DNA from: Anaerolineaceae bacterium
GTDB lineage: Bacteria; Chloroflexota; Anaerolineae; Aggregatilineales; Phototrophicaceae
DNA length: 64,000 bases
Assembly: GCA_028818375.1 (NCBI GenBank)
Contig: JAPPOB010000010.1
Span: forward strand, 806,001 to 870,000
Reading direction: 5' to 3'
Every line of letters starts with the position of its first letter. Position 1 is the stretch's first letter. The position numbers and the translations under genes are program-made. Below the pieces are notes generated by a model, which made no database searches, was not told the origin of the DNA, and saw only the letters and a program-made list of their open reading frames with translations. Positions 53,192-61,311 of the stretch are shown piece by piece.

Positions 53192-54129
53192 CCGAGCACG
53201 TCCACCACGGAACGCACGGCCGCAGCGCTGTGCTCCAGCATCGCGCGTTCCTCGTCGTTGAGCTGCATCTCGATGATCCGCTCCACGCCGCCCGCGCCCA
53301 GCACTGCCGGCACACCGACGTAGAGTCCTTCAATGCCGTATTCTCCATTGAGTAGCACGGCCGATGGAATGACCCGCTTCCGGTCCCGAAGAATGGCCTC
53401 GACCATCTCAACCGTGCCGGCGGAAGGCGCGTAGAAGCCGCTGTAGCCGAGCAGACCGACGATTTCCCCGCCGCCCTGACGCGCGCGCTCGATGATGGCC
53501 TGCAGGGTCTCCTCGTCCATCAGTTCGCGCGCGGGAATGCCGGCGACCGACGTGTGCCGCGGCAGGGGCACCATGGTGTCGCCATGGCCGCCCAATACCA
53601 TGCCGTGAACGTCGCGCACGCTGACGCCCAGTTCCTGCGCGATGAAGGCCTTGTAACGCGCCGTATCCAGCGCCCCCGCCTGCCCGACGACGCGCTGCGA
53701 CGGAAAGCCGCTCTCTTCCAGCACCACATGGCACATGGCGTCCAGTGGATTGGAGACCACCAGCAATATCGCATCGGGCGAAAGCTGCGCCACGCGCCGC
53801 GTCACCTCGCCGACGATCCCCTGGTTGGTACGGACCAGATCGTCGCGACTCGGATATTCCCCCGTTTTGGGGTCCTTGCGCCGCGGCACACCTGCCGTGA
53901 TGACCACCAGGTCCGACCCTGCCGTCGCGTCGTAATCGACGGAACCGGAGAGTGCGACGTCAAAATGCATCACCGGGCCCGCCTGCCCCAGATCGAGGGC
54001 CTTGCCGCTGGCCATGCCCTCAACGATGTCCACCAGCACCACGTCGGCAAGTTCCCTGGCCGCGATCCAGTGCGCACAGGTCGCGCCGACGTTGCCCGCC
54101 CCGACGATGGTCACCTTGCTCCGTGCCAT
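53185..54129 (-). CDS. mdh: Malate dehydrogenase (LDH-like type)
   Basis: Interconverts malate and oxaloacetate with NAD+. 314 residues from the ATG at 54129 with GGAGG four bases upstream; an earlier ATG at 54309 adds 60 unrelated residues. NAD-binding VTIVGAGNVGATCAHWIA (about 6-23), VVLVDIVEGMASGKALDL (about 30-47), catalytic loop VPRRKDPKTGEYPSRDDL (about 81-98) with two Arg, and MVLGGHGDTMVPL (about 174-186) with the catalytic His. The Arg at the substrate-selecting position (PRRK) fits malate rather than lactate. Confidence 0.96.
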   Translation of the reverse strand: MARSKVTIVGAGNVGATCAHWIAARELADVVLVDIVEGMASGKALDLGQAGPVMHFDVALSGSVDYDATAGSDLVVITAGVPRRKDPKTGEYPSRDDLVRTNQGIVGEVTRRVAQLSPDAILLVVSNPLDAMCHVVLEESGFPSQRVVGQAGALDTARYKAFIAQELGVSVRDVHGMVLGGHGDTMVPLPRHTSVAGIPARELMDEETLQAIIERARQGGGEIVGLLGYSGFYAPSAGTVEMVEAILRDRKRVIPSAVLLNGEYGIEGLYVGVPAVLGAGGVERIIEMQLNDEERAMLEHSAAAVRSVVDVLGY

Positions 54130-54172
54130 GCTGCCTCCAGCCCGTCCATTGTCCGCCCGCCAACGGCGCGGC

Positions 54173-54181
54173 AGTATAGCA
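54173..54181 (-). promoter_or_regulatory. Extended -10 promoter of mdh
   Basis: On the minus strand TGC precedes TATACT (54173-54178), an extended -10, 43 bases before the ATG at 54129. The -35 is poor. Confidence 0.5.
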
Positions 54182-54214
54182 CATGCAGGTATCTCGCTCC
54201 ACGCCGGCGCTACC

Positions 54215-54243
54215 TTGACTCGGCGGGCGCCGGGCGGCAAAAT
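54215..54243 (+). promoter_or_regulatory. Likely promoter of the small membrane protein gene
   Basis: TTGACT (54215-54220), 17-base spacer, CAAAAT (54238-54243), about 30 bases before the GTG at 54273, which is preceded by GAGGAAG. Confidence 0.45.
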
Positions 54244-54272
54244 ACGGGCGACGAATGTCATGAGGAAGCGCC

Positions 54273-54527
54273 GTGACCAGCAAGCCACCTGCCCTGACCC
54301 TGGCGACACTGCTGGCCTTTGTGGCCGGGCTGGGCCTGACCCTGATGGTCCTGGGCGCCGCGATGGGCGTCACGGGCAGCGGCGGCGGCAGTGACCTTGG
54401 CGTACTGTTTGTCGCCGGCGCCATTCTCTTCATCTGCGGCGTGATCGCCTGGTTCGCCAGCGCTCGCCCCGATGCCGTTTTCGACGACATTGACGAACCC
54501 CGTTACCACGGCCACGACGACCACTGA
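54273..54527 (+). CDS. Small two-segment membrane protein
   Basis: An 84-residue protein with membrane segments at about 8-31 and 43-63 separated by a Gly/Ser turn (GVTGSGGGSD), then a polar tail rich in Asp/His (DDIDEPRYHGHDDH). I do not recognise a family. The GTG start is backed by GAGGAAG six bases upstream and a promoter. It is followed after two bases by the next gene, so they are probably co-translated. Confidence 0.65.
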   Translation: MTSKPPALTLATLLAFVAGLGLTLMVLGAAMGVTGSGGGSDLGVLFVAGAILFICGVIAWFASARPDAVFDDIDEPRYHGHDDH

Positions 54528-54529
54528 GT

Positions 54530-55030
54530 GTGGACCTCCCGCGCCAGACAGTTGAAGACCATTTTCATGGCCATGTTCTGCGTCTGGCGGGCGTGACCCT
54601 GCTGTCCACGCTGGCGAATTCAGGCGCCATGACGCTGGCCAGCGGCCCCCTGCTCCTGCGTTACGGCATCGTTTGCCTCGAGACGCCACAACACTGCCTG
54701 GTACCGGAACTGGTCGTGATGGAATACGGGGAACTGTTGAACGGCGAGGCCGCCTGGGACTTTCTGCTGCATCACAGCAATCTGCATCCCCGCGCCGAAG
54801 TGCTGGGCCGTCGCGACGACGGCGTGGAAGACCAGTTACGCGTCAGTCGGCTGGACCTGGCGCAAACGCCCCGCGTCCTGGTCTGGCCCCGGGGGGCAGC
54901 CGGCGACGCCACAGCAGTTGCCAGGCCCCAGGCCGTCATCGCCGACAAGGCGGACTCTCTGCCCGAACGCTTGCGCAGGTTTCTGCCCCTGTACCCGTCC
55001 CTCGCGGACTGGCGCCATGAACACATTTGA
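54530..55030 (+). CDS. Hypothetical protein upstream of era
   Basis: A 166-residue soluble protein without a family I can name. It contains LRYGIVCLETPQHCLVPELV (about 44-63) with two Cys, LVVMEYGELLNGEAAWDFLL, NLHPRAEVLGRRDDGVEDQL and a final LRRFLPLYPSLADWRHEHI. Start GTG at 54530 two bases after the previous stop. The 3' end overlaps the era ATG by 14 bases, so era translation is coupled to it. Confidence 0.6.
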   Translation: MDLPRQTVEDHFHGHVLRLAGVTLLSTLANSGAMTLASGPLLLRYGIVCLETPQHCLVPELVVMEYGELLNGEAAWDFLLHHSNLHPRAEVLGRRDDGVEDQLRVSRLDLAQTPRVLVWPRGAAGDATAVARPQAVIADKADSLPERLRRFLPLYPSLADWRHEHI

Positions 55031-55964
55031 CGACCCCTTCGACGAGGTTCTGCCGACGGACCATCGCTCCGGCTACGTGGCGGTGGTGGGCAGACCCAAC
55101 ACCGGCAAGTCCACGCTCATTAACGCCGTTCTCGGCCAGAAAATCGCCATTGTATCGCCGCGGCCACAGACCACCCGCCGTCAGCAACTGGGTATCCTGA
55201 CCGAGGCGGACGTCCAGATCGTATTCGTCGATACGCCCGGACTGCACGAGCCCCGTCACCGCCTGGGTCAACATATGGTGCGCGCTGCCAGCGATGCCCT
55301 GCGCGATGCCGACATCATTTTATGGCTGCTGGATGTGTCCCGTTCGCCCAACGACGAAGATCGCAGCATTGCCGAACGCATCCGCCGTCGCCCTGGTGAC
55401 GTGCCTGTCGTGCTGGCGCTCAACAAGGCGGACTTGCTGCCCGACCGGGCAAATGATGATGCGGGAGAGGCCCATCGGGCGCTGGTCGCCCATGAGCAGG
55501 TCTGCCTGCTGAGCGCCCTGCACAATCAGGGCGTCGCCGATCTTGTGGCCCGTCTGCGCGGCATGCTGCCTCCGGGCCCGCGTTACTTCCCAGCCGACCA
55601 GGTCAGCGAAGTCAACCTGCGCTTCATCGCCGCTGAAGTCGTGCGGGAAAAGGTCATCCTGGCCACCAGCCAGGAGATTCCTCACGCCGTCGCGGTGGAG
55701 GTTGATGAATACCGCGAACGGAGTGCAAAACGCAGCTATATCAGCGCCATCCTTTACGTCGAGCGCGAGTCGCAGAAAGGGATTCTGGTGGGCAAGGGCG
55801 GCCGCATGATCCGGGATCTCGGCCGCGCGGCGCGGCTGGAGCTGGAAGGGATGCTGGAAGCCCGCATCTATCTGGAGTTGCGCGTGAAGGTGCGCCGGAA
55901 CTGGCGCAAGGACGACGAGTTTCTGCGTCGCCTGGGTTATCGCATCCCCAGGCGTGCGAGCTAG
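55017..55964 (+). CDS. era: GTPase Era
   Basis: Essential GTPase that matures the 30S ribosomal subunit by binding 16S rRNA. 315 residues from the ATG at 55017, chosen over an upstream frame opening because the homologous region begins here. G domain: G1 VVGRPNTGKST (about 22-32), G2 TTRRQQ, G3 VDTPGLHEP (about 70-78), G4 NKADLL (about 131-136). A KH domain occupies the C-terminal third: YVERESQKGILVGKGGRMIRDL. Convergent with ribF (overlap 4 bases). Confidence 0.96.
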   Translation: MNTFDDPFDEVLPTDHRSGYVAVVGRPNTGKSTLINAVLGQKIAIVSPRPQTTRRQQLGILTEADVQIVFVDTPGLHEPRHRLGQHMVRAASDALRDADIILWLLDVSRSPNDEDRSIAERIRRRPGDVPVVLALNKADLLPDRANDDAGEAHRALVAHEQVCLLSALHNQGVADLVARLRGMLPPGPRYFPADQVSEVNLRFIAAEVVREKVILATSQEIPHAVAVEVDEYRERSAKRSYISAILYVERESQKGILVGKGGRMIRDLGRAARLELEGMLEARIYLELRVKVRRNWRKDDEFLRRLGYRIPRRAS

Positions 55965-56896
55965 TCCTGTTTGCCGGTCAGTTTCCGGGTGGCCTCTGCG
56001 TCCGCAGCGATTTGCGTCACCAGGGCGTCCAGACTGTTGAATTTCCGCTCGTCGCGCAGGCGAACTTCGAAGCTCACCCGTAACCACTGGCCGTAAATGT
56101 CACTGTCGAAGTCAAGAATGTGGGGTTCGACCGTGAGAGCCTCGCCGTCAAAGTGCGGCCGCCGACCCACGTTGGTCGCCGCGCGGAATCGTTTCTCGCC
56201 CAGCCACACCTGGCTGGCATATACGCCATTGGCCGGAATGACCTGCCGCTCCCACACGGCGATATTGGCCGTCGGAAAACCCATTTGGCGGCCTCGCCCG
56301 GCGCCGCGCACGACCTCGCCCGCGACCGCGTGACTGCGGCCCAGACCACGGCGGGCGCCGGTCAGGTCTCCCGCTTCCAGCGCCTTGCGAATTGCCGTGC
56401 TGCTGATTACACCCTCTCCGTCCCTGACGAGATCGTTGACCTGCACGTCGAAGCCCCTTTGCCGGCCAAGTTCACGCAGGCGGCTGACGTTGCCCTCGCG
56501 CCGATGGCCCAGTGCAAAGTCCTGCCCTACCGACAACTCACGCATGTCCAGGCCTTGGCGCAGTTTCCGGCAGAATGTTTCCGCGCTGATCCGACGCAGG
56601 GCGTCATCAAAGGCCAGGGTATACACTTCGTCGATCCCCTGCTCCCTCAGCAAGGTCTCCTTTGCGCCTGGACATGTCAGATAATAGCGACCGTGCAGAC
56701 CCTGCAGGACCAGGTCCGGGTGCGGGTAAAAGGTGACGACCACCGCCCTCAGTCCATTCTGTCGCGCCCGCCGGACCAGCCCCTCCAGCAGCCGCTGATG
56801 GCCGAGATGGACACCATCAAAAACGCCGATGGTGACCAGTGACGGTCCGCGCGAGGGGCGTGACGTCAGGTCAGCGAGCGATGTTGCCCCGCTCAT
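55961..56896 (-). CDS. ribF: Bifunctional riboflavin kinase/FAD synthetase
   Basis: Makes FMN and FAD from riboflavin. 311 residues: the nucleotidyltransferase half shows TIGVFDGVHLGHQRLLEGL (about 22-40) and EFCRKLRQGL-type AETFCRKLRQGLDMRELSVG; the kinase half shows GRGRQMGFPTANI (about 203-215, phosphate-binding PTAN) and EPHILDFDSDIYGQWLRVSF (about 258-277). Distal gene of the nusA operon, start overlapping truB by 4 bases. Relevant to the flavin-rich enzymes in this window. Confidence 0.95.
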   Translation of the reverse strand: MSGATSLADLTSRPSRGPSLVTIGVFDGVHLGHQRLLEGLVRRARQNGLRAVVVTFYPHPDLVLQGLHGRYYLTCPGAKETLLREQGIDEVYTLAFDDALRRISAETFCRKLRQGLDMRELSVGQDFALGHRREGNVSRLRELGRQRGFDVQVNDLVRDGEGVISSTAIRKALEAGDLTGARRGLGRSHAVAGEVVRGAGRGRQMGFPTANIAVWERQVIPANGVYASQVWLGEKRFRAATNVGRRPHFDGEALTVEPHILDFDSDIYGQWLRVSFEVRLRDERKFNSLDALVTQIAADAEATRKLTGKQD

Positions 56897-57771
56897 TGTG
56901 GCGGGAAGACCTTGCGCGGACGCCAGAGTGAAGCGTCGCCTTCGACAATTGCCAGCAACGAGCCAGTCGGGTTCAGGGCCTGGGCAAGCGGGGACGAGGG
57001 ATCGCCCTCGCGCCGCGCCACGGCCCGGCCCTGCAAGAGATGGTCACGGGCCGTTTCATCAATGCAAAGCGCAGGGATCTGTGGCAGGGCCTGCGCCGCC
57101 GACACCAGCAGGCTGCGCCAGTCCGGCATGGCCGGCAAGTCATCCGGAGTCGTGGCGTCCTGCAGCCGGAATGCCCCGCTCGCCGTACGGGTCAACGCCG
57201 CCAGGTATGCGCCCGTCCCCAGCGCCTGGCCAAGGTCATGCGCCAGACTGCGCACGTAGGTTCCGGCGCTGCAGGTCATTTCCAGCGTGAAGGTCGGCGG
57301 CGTCCAGTCGACGAGCTCCAGAGAATGAATGGTCACCCTGCGGGGACGCCGCGTCACGGTCACACCGGCGCGCGCCAGTTCGTAGAGTTTGCGGCCATCC
57401 TGTTTGACGGCGCTGTACATGGGCGGCAATTGCTCCAGCTCGCCGCGAAAGCGATCAAGGGCCTCCATCACCGCCTGTCGCTGCAGACCGGAGGCATCGC
57501 GCCGGTCCAGCACCTCGCCTTCCGCATCGTAGGAGGCTGTGCTCACGCCTGGCCGGACCACGGCCAGATAGCGCTTGTCGCCACGCATGACGTATTCGCT
57601 GAGGCGCGTGGCCTGGCCCACGCAGAGCACCAGCACACCCGTCGCCAGGGGGTCCAGCGTTCCGGCATGACCCAGCTTGCGCAGGCGCAGCGCCCGCCGC
57701 AGCCGGGCCACCACGTCGTGGCTGGTCATACCCACCGGCTTGTTGATGTTAAGAAAGCCGAAGGCATTCAT
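56893..57771 (-). CDS. truB: tRNA pseudouridine(55) synthase
   Basis: Isomerises U55 in the T-loop of all elongator tRNAs. 292 residues with NINKPVGMTSHDVVARLR (about 8-25), the catalytic Asp in LGHAGTLDPLATGVLVLCVG (about 34-53), and MYSAVKQDGRKLYELARAG (about 118-136). A C-terminal PUA-like part is present. Overlaps nrnA upstream and ribF downstream by 4 bases each. Confidence 0.96.
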   Translation of the reverse strand: MNAFGFLNINKPVGMTSHDVVARLRRALRLRKLGHAGTLDPLATGVLVLCVGQATRLSEYVMRGDKRYLAVVRPGVSTASYDAEGEVLDRRDASGLQRQAVMEALDRFRGELEQLPPMYSAVKQDGRKLYELARAGVTVTRRPRRVTIHSLELVDWTPPTFTLEMTCSAGTYVRSLAHDLGQALGTGAYLAALTRTASGAFRLQDATTPDDLPAMPDWRSLLVSAAQALPQIPALCIDETARDHLLQGRAVARREGDPSSPLAQALNPTGSLLAIVEGDASLWRPRKVFPPQ

Positions 57772-58754
57772 GGTCCGGCCGTCGCGCTGCCCCCGTTCGC
57801 CGCCACGTGCAGAAGCGGCAGTACGCGATCGCGCGCGGCCTGCAGCGGCCCGGCAATGGTCGCGCCCGCCGCCTGGGCATGACCGCCACCGCCCAGCGCC
57901 ACGGCGACCCGCGCGACGTCCCAGGGCGGCTTGCTGCGCATGCTGAGCGAGACATTGCCGTCTTCCAGTTCCCGAAAGACCACGGCGACGCGGGCCTCGG
58001 CCGTGGAGCGCAACAGCGACGGCAGGTCGCCGTCTTCCCCGGCTTCCAGTCCCGCCAGCCTGCTGTCCTCAACACGGATCTGCGCCGCAACGACGCCCCT
58101 GTCCAGAGTCAAGGACGGCAGGACCTGTTGCCAGAGCCTGAGTTCGGCGAAGGGTCGACAGTCAAAAGTCTGCGCAACGATATCATGCAGCGAAATGCCG
58201 GGTTCCATCAGTTCCAGGGCAATCCGCAGCGTCCCGGCACGTACGTTGCTGGTGCGAAATCCGAGCGTATCGGTGACCAGTCCAGTGAGCAGCGGGCGGG
58301 CAACATCGGGGGATAGAGGCAGGGAAAGACAGCGCAGCCAGTGGAAGACCACTTCGCTGGCTGAAGCCGCCTCCGGCATCACCAGTTGAATATCGCCGAA
58401 GCCGGTGTTGCTGACGTGATGGTCCAGGTTGATAACCGTGCTGCAATGCGCCATCCCCTGCGCGCCAACCTGACCTACGCGCTCAGGGCGACTGGCATCC
58501 ACGCAAATCAGCAGGTCTGCCTGCAGCCCTGCCAGGGTTGACAGGACCTGGTCGGCACAGGGCAGGAATTGCAGGCCCGGGGGCACGCCGCCGTCCACGG
58601 CGCAAGTCACGTCCTGCCCCTGCGCGCGCAGGGCATTGCCCAGCCCCAGCAGCGATCCGATGGCGTCGCCATCCGGCTCGACGTGGGTGACGATGAGAAT
58701 GCCGTCGGCCCTGCCCAGGGCTTCACTGGCGCCCGCAAAATCAATCATGGGCAT
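57768..58754 (-). CDS. nrnA: NrnA-type DHH phosphoesterase (oligoribonuclease / pAp phosphatase)
   Basis: Degrades short RNA oligonucleotides and 3'-phosphoadenosine-5'-phosphate. 328 residues with the DHH motifs ILIVTHVEPDGDAIGSLLG (about 19-37), LLICVDAS (about 81-88), INLDHHVSNTGFGD (about 108-121), and the DHHA1 domain with GGGGHAQAAGATI (about 290-302). The start at 58754 overlaps rbfA by 14 bases; an ATG at 58748 is an equally likely start. In the nusA operon this gene regularly lies between rbfA and truB. Confidence 0.94.
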   Translation of the reverse strand: MPMIDFAGASEALGRADGILIVTHVEPDGDAIGSLLGLGNALRAQGQDVTCAVDGGVPPGLQFLPCADQVLSTLAGLQADLLICVDASRPERVGQVGAQGMAHCSTVINLDHHVSNTGFGDIQLVMPEAASASEVVFHWLRCLSLPLSPDVARPLLTGLVTDTLGFRTSNVRAGTLRIALELMEPGISLHDIVAQTFDCRPFAELRLWQQVLPSLTLDRGVVAAQIRVEDSRLAGLEAGEDGDLPSLLRSTAEARVAVVFRELEDGNVSLSMRSKPPWDVARVAVALGGGGHAQAAGATIAGPLQAARDRVLPLLHVAANGGSATAGP

Positions 58755-59118
58755 TGTCTTCAGGGTCGGGCGCTTCCGGTGGAATGTCCAGGCTGCTGAT
58801 CAGGTCGTCCATGCGCGCGCCCTCTTCCGGCAGGACGTCCCAGTGAAAGTGCAATTCGGGAACGGCGCGCAGTCGCAGGCGCCGCCCGACCTGGCGCCGC
58901 AGGAAGCCATTGGCGTGCGCCAGGCCGGCCAGCACCTCGGGCGCCCGCTCCTCTTCACCGAGGGCGTTTACGTAAACGTCTGCATATAGCAGTTCCGGGT
59001 CCAGGGTGACGTCGGTGATGGTGACATTTTGCAGGCGTGGGTCCCGGACCTGGCGCAGCAACAGTTCACCCAGAATGACGCGGATGCGCCCTTCCACCCG
59101 CTGCTGTCTAATGCTCAT
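58741..59118 (-). CDS. rbfA: 30S ribosome-binding factor RbfA
   Basis: Helps late maturation of the 30S subunit and cold adaptation. 125 residues with a KH-like fold: RQQRVEGRIRVILGELLLRQ (about 4-23), DPRLQNVTITDVTLDPELLYADVYV (split by strands, about 26-50), RRQVGRRLRLRAVPELHFHWD (about 73-93), then a charged tail with DPEDNAHD. Its ATG overlaps the infB stop by 4 bases. Confidence 0.95.
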   Translation of the reverse strand: MSIRQQRVEGRIRVILGELLLRQVRDPRLQNVTITDVTLDPELLYADVYVNALGEEERAPEVLAGLAHANGFLRRQVGRRLRLRAVPELHFHWDVLPEEGARMDDLISSLDIPPEAPDPEDNAHD

Positions 59119-60923
59119 GCCCCGGGCCGGCTACCACGACGCACGACGTAGAACTCGAGCAGGTCCCCTTCCTGAAAGTCGTTGTAGCGTTCCAGATTGA
59201 TGCCGCATTCGAAACCGGCCCGTACCTCGCGCACGTCGTCGCGCACCCGTTTCAGCGAGCCGACGCGCAGTCCGTCGGCCAGCACGCGGTCATCGCGCAA
59301 GACCCGCGCGCGCGCGTTGCGCTGGACCGTACCCTCGCGCACGTAACTGCCGGCAATGTTGCCCACGCGGGAATTGCTGAAGACCTGGCGCACTTCCGCC
59401 AGACCGAGTCTTTCCTCAATGTCTTCCGGTTCCAGCAGGCCGTGAAGGGCCAGTTCGATGTCTTCCAGCAGGTTGTAAATGATTTTCCAGTTGCGGATAT
59501 CCACGCCCTGGGAATCCGCCACCCGTCTGGCGGTCGAATCCACGTCGACGTTGAAACCGACCACGATGGCATTGGAAGCCGCGGCCAGATTGACGTCGTT
59601 TTCACCAATACTGCCGATGTCGGCCTGGAGGATGCGCAGCTGGATGCCATCGCGGTTGTCGTCCGACAGCTTTTCCAGAGAATCGAGAATCGGTTGCAAA
59701 CTGCCCTGATAGTCGGCCTTGACAATCAGCGCCAACTCGCGCGTATCGCCGCTGCGAAAGCGCGCAAAAACATCGTCCAGGGTGAGCGCCTCCATGCGGC
59801 CGCCTCCCTGCTGCCCGTCTTCCCTGCGTTCCTGCAACAGTCGTCGCCCGGCCTTGTCGCTTTTTACCCACTCAAAACTGTCGCCAGGCTCGGGCATTTC
59901 CGCCAGGCCCATCACGGCGACCGGCGTGGACGGTCCGGCGGCGTTGATGCGCCTGTTGCTTTCGTCAAACATGGCCTTGATGCGGCCCGAGGTCCGCCCG
60001 GCGATCAGCGAATCGCCGCGCTTCAGCCGGCCGTTGAGCACCAGCAACGTCGCAATGACCCCGCGTGAGGGATCGACCTCGGCTTCCAGCACGACGCCCG
60101 AAGGCCTGGCAGCAGGATTGGCCACGACGTCGTTGTCATCGGACGTGAGCAGAATGGCTTCCAGCAGGTCCTCGATGCCTTCTCCGGTGATTCCCGAGAC
60201 CGCTTCAACCATCGTGTTGCCGTCCCAGTTGACCGGCACCAGTTCCACTTCCGCCAGTTGCTGGTTGACCTGCTCAAGATTCGCGCCTGGCAGGTCCATC
60301 TTGGTGACGGCGACCACGATCGGCACGTTGGCCGCGCGCGCGTGGGCGATTGCCTCGCGCGTGGTGGGCATAACGCCATCGTCCGCAGCCACGACCAGGA
60401 CGGCGATGTCGGCGCCGTGGGCGCCGCGGGCCCGCATGGCCGTGAAGGCCTCGTGGCCCGGCGTATCCAGAAATGTGATCTGTCGGTCACCGTGGCGGGC
60501 GCGATAGGCGCCGATGTGCTGGGTTATCCCGCCGGCCTCCCCTTCCACCACCTGCGTTTTGCGGATGGTATCGAGCAGCGTCGTCTTGCCATGGTCCACG
60601 TGTCCCAAAATGGTCACAATGGGAGGCCTGCGTTCCAGATCTTCCGGGTCTTCTTCGCTGTAAACCTGGCGCCATTCCTGCGCCTGGGCCGCCTCTTCCT
60701 TCTGCGCCTGCTCCGCAAGGCTGGACTGCGAAAGCGCTTCAATGCCAAATTCGGCACAGACGATGGCCGCCGTGTCGAAGTCGATTTCCTGATTGATCGA
60801 GGCCACGATGCCGTTGGCGATGAGTACTTTCATCACCTCGATCACAATGATCTCGATTGAATCCGCCAGCTCCCGGACAGTCAGGCTGTCTGGCAGTATG
60901 ACGACGCGTTGTTCCTCAGCCAT
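59115..60923 (-). CDS. infB: Translation initiation factor IF-2 (short form)
   Basis: GTPase that places fMet-tRNA on the 30S subunit. At 602 residues it lacks the long N-terminal extension of enterobacterial IF-2; a compact N-terminal IF2-N domain ([20 protein letters not shown], about 10-29) precedes the G domain: G1 [16 protein letters not shown] (about 105-120), G3 DTPGHEAF (about 154-161), G4 TKMDLPGA (about 209-216). The C-terminal half with domains II-IV ends in [20 protein letters not shown]. Starts at ATG 60923; ylxR lies 95 bases upstream. Confidence 0.96.
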   Translation of the reverse strand: MAEEQRVVILPDSLTVRELADSIEIIVIEVMKVLIANGIVASINQEIDFDTAAIVCAEFGIEALSQSSLAEQAQKEEAAQAQEWRQVYSEEDPEDLERRPPIVTILGHVDHGKTTLLDTIRKTQVVEGEAGGITQHIGAYRARHGDRQITFLDTPGHEAFTAMRARGAHGADIAVLVVAADDGVMPTTREAIAHARAANVPIVVAVTKMDLPGANLEQVNQQLAEVELVPVNWDGNTMVEAVSGITGEGIEDLLEAILLTSDDNDVVANPAARPSGVVLEAEVDPSRGVIATLLVLNGRLKRGDSLIAGRTSGRIKAMFDESNRRINAAGPSTPVAVMGLAEMPEPGDSFEWVKSDKAGRRLLQERREDGQQGGGRMEALTLDDVFARFRSGDTRELALIVKADYQGSLQPILDSLEKLSDDNRDGIQLRILQADIGSIGENDVNLAAASNAIVVGFNVDVDSTARRVADSQGVDIRNWKIIYNLLEDIELALHGLLEPEDIEERLGLAEVRQVFSNSRVGNIAGSYVREGTVQRNARARVLRDDRVLADGLRVGSLKRVRDDVREVRAGFECGINLERYNDFQEGDLLEFYVVRRGSRPGA

Positions 60924-61018
60924 ACACTTCCTCCCTCTTTGCGGAGACCGGCCAGGAACCCGCTCGCTGTTTGCAGCCTACATCGTTGGTCCCGGTCCGG
61001 CGCGCATCCGCGTCGAAC

Positions 61019-61300
61019 TCATGTTTCGGGTCTTCCCTGCCACAATCGCTGGCGATCCGCCTCACCCAGTTTCACGGACAGGGACCGGGCAAGGGCCGTC
61101 CCCCGGGCGGCGCTCTCCCAGCAGGCGGACTGCCGGCAAAGGTACGCGCCGCGGCCCTCCGCCTTGCCTCCCGGATCAATCAGCAGACCCTGCGCGCGAC
61201 TGACAATGCGCGTCAGGCAGCGCTTGTCCATCTTGCGACGGCACACCACACAACTGCGTTGCGGCCGATGTCGCGGTCGCCCACCCTTGCGGACGGTCAT
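61019..61300 (-). CDS. ylxR: YlxR family RNA-binding protein (RnpM-like)
   Basis: A 93-residue nucleic-acid-binding protein that always sits between nusA and infB; in Bacillus it modulates RNase P. CVVCRRKMDKRCLTRIV (about 17-33) and GRGAYLCRQSACWESAARG (about 49-67) are the conserved parts (the family pattern is RxCxxCRxxxxKxxLxR and GRGAYxC). The start at ATG 61300 begins just after the nusA stop (61312). Confidence 0.93.
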   Translation of the reverse strand: MTVRKGGRPRHRPQRSCVVCRRKMDKRCLTRIVSRAQGLLIDPGGKAEGRGAYLCRQSACWESAARGTALARSLSVKLGEADRQRLWQGRPET

Positions 61301-61311
61301 CGCCGGTTCAC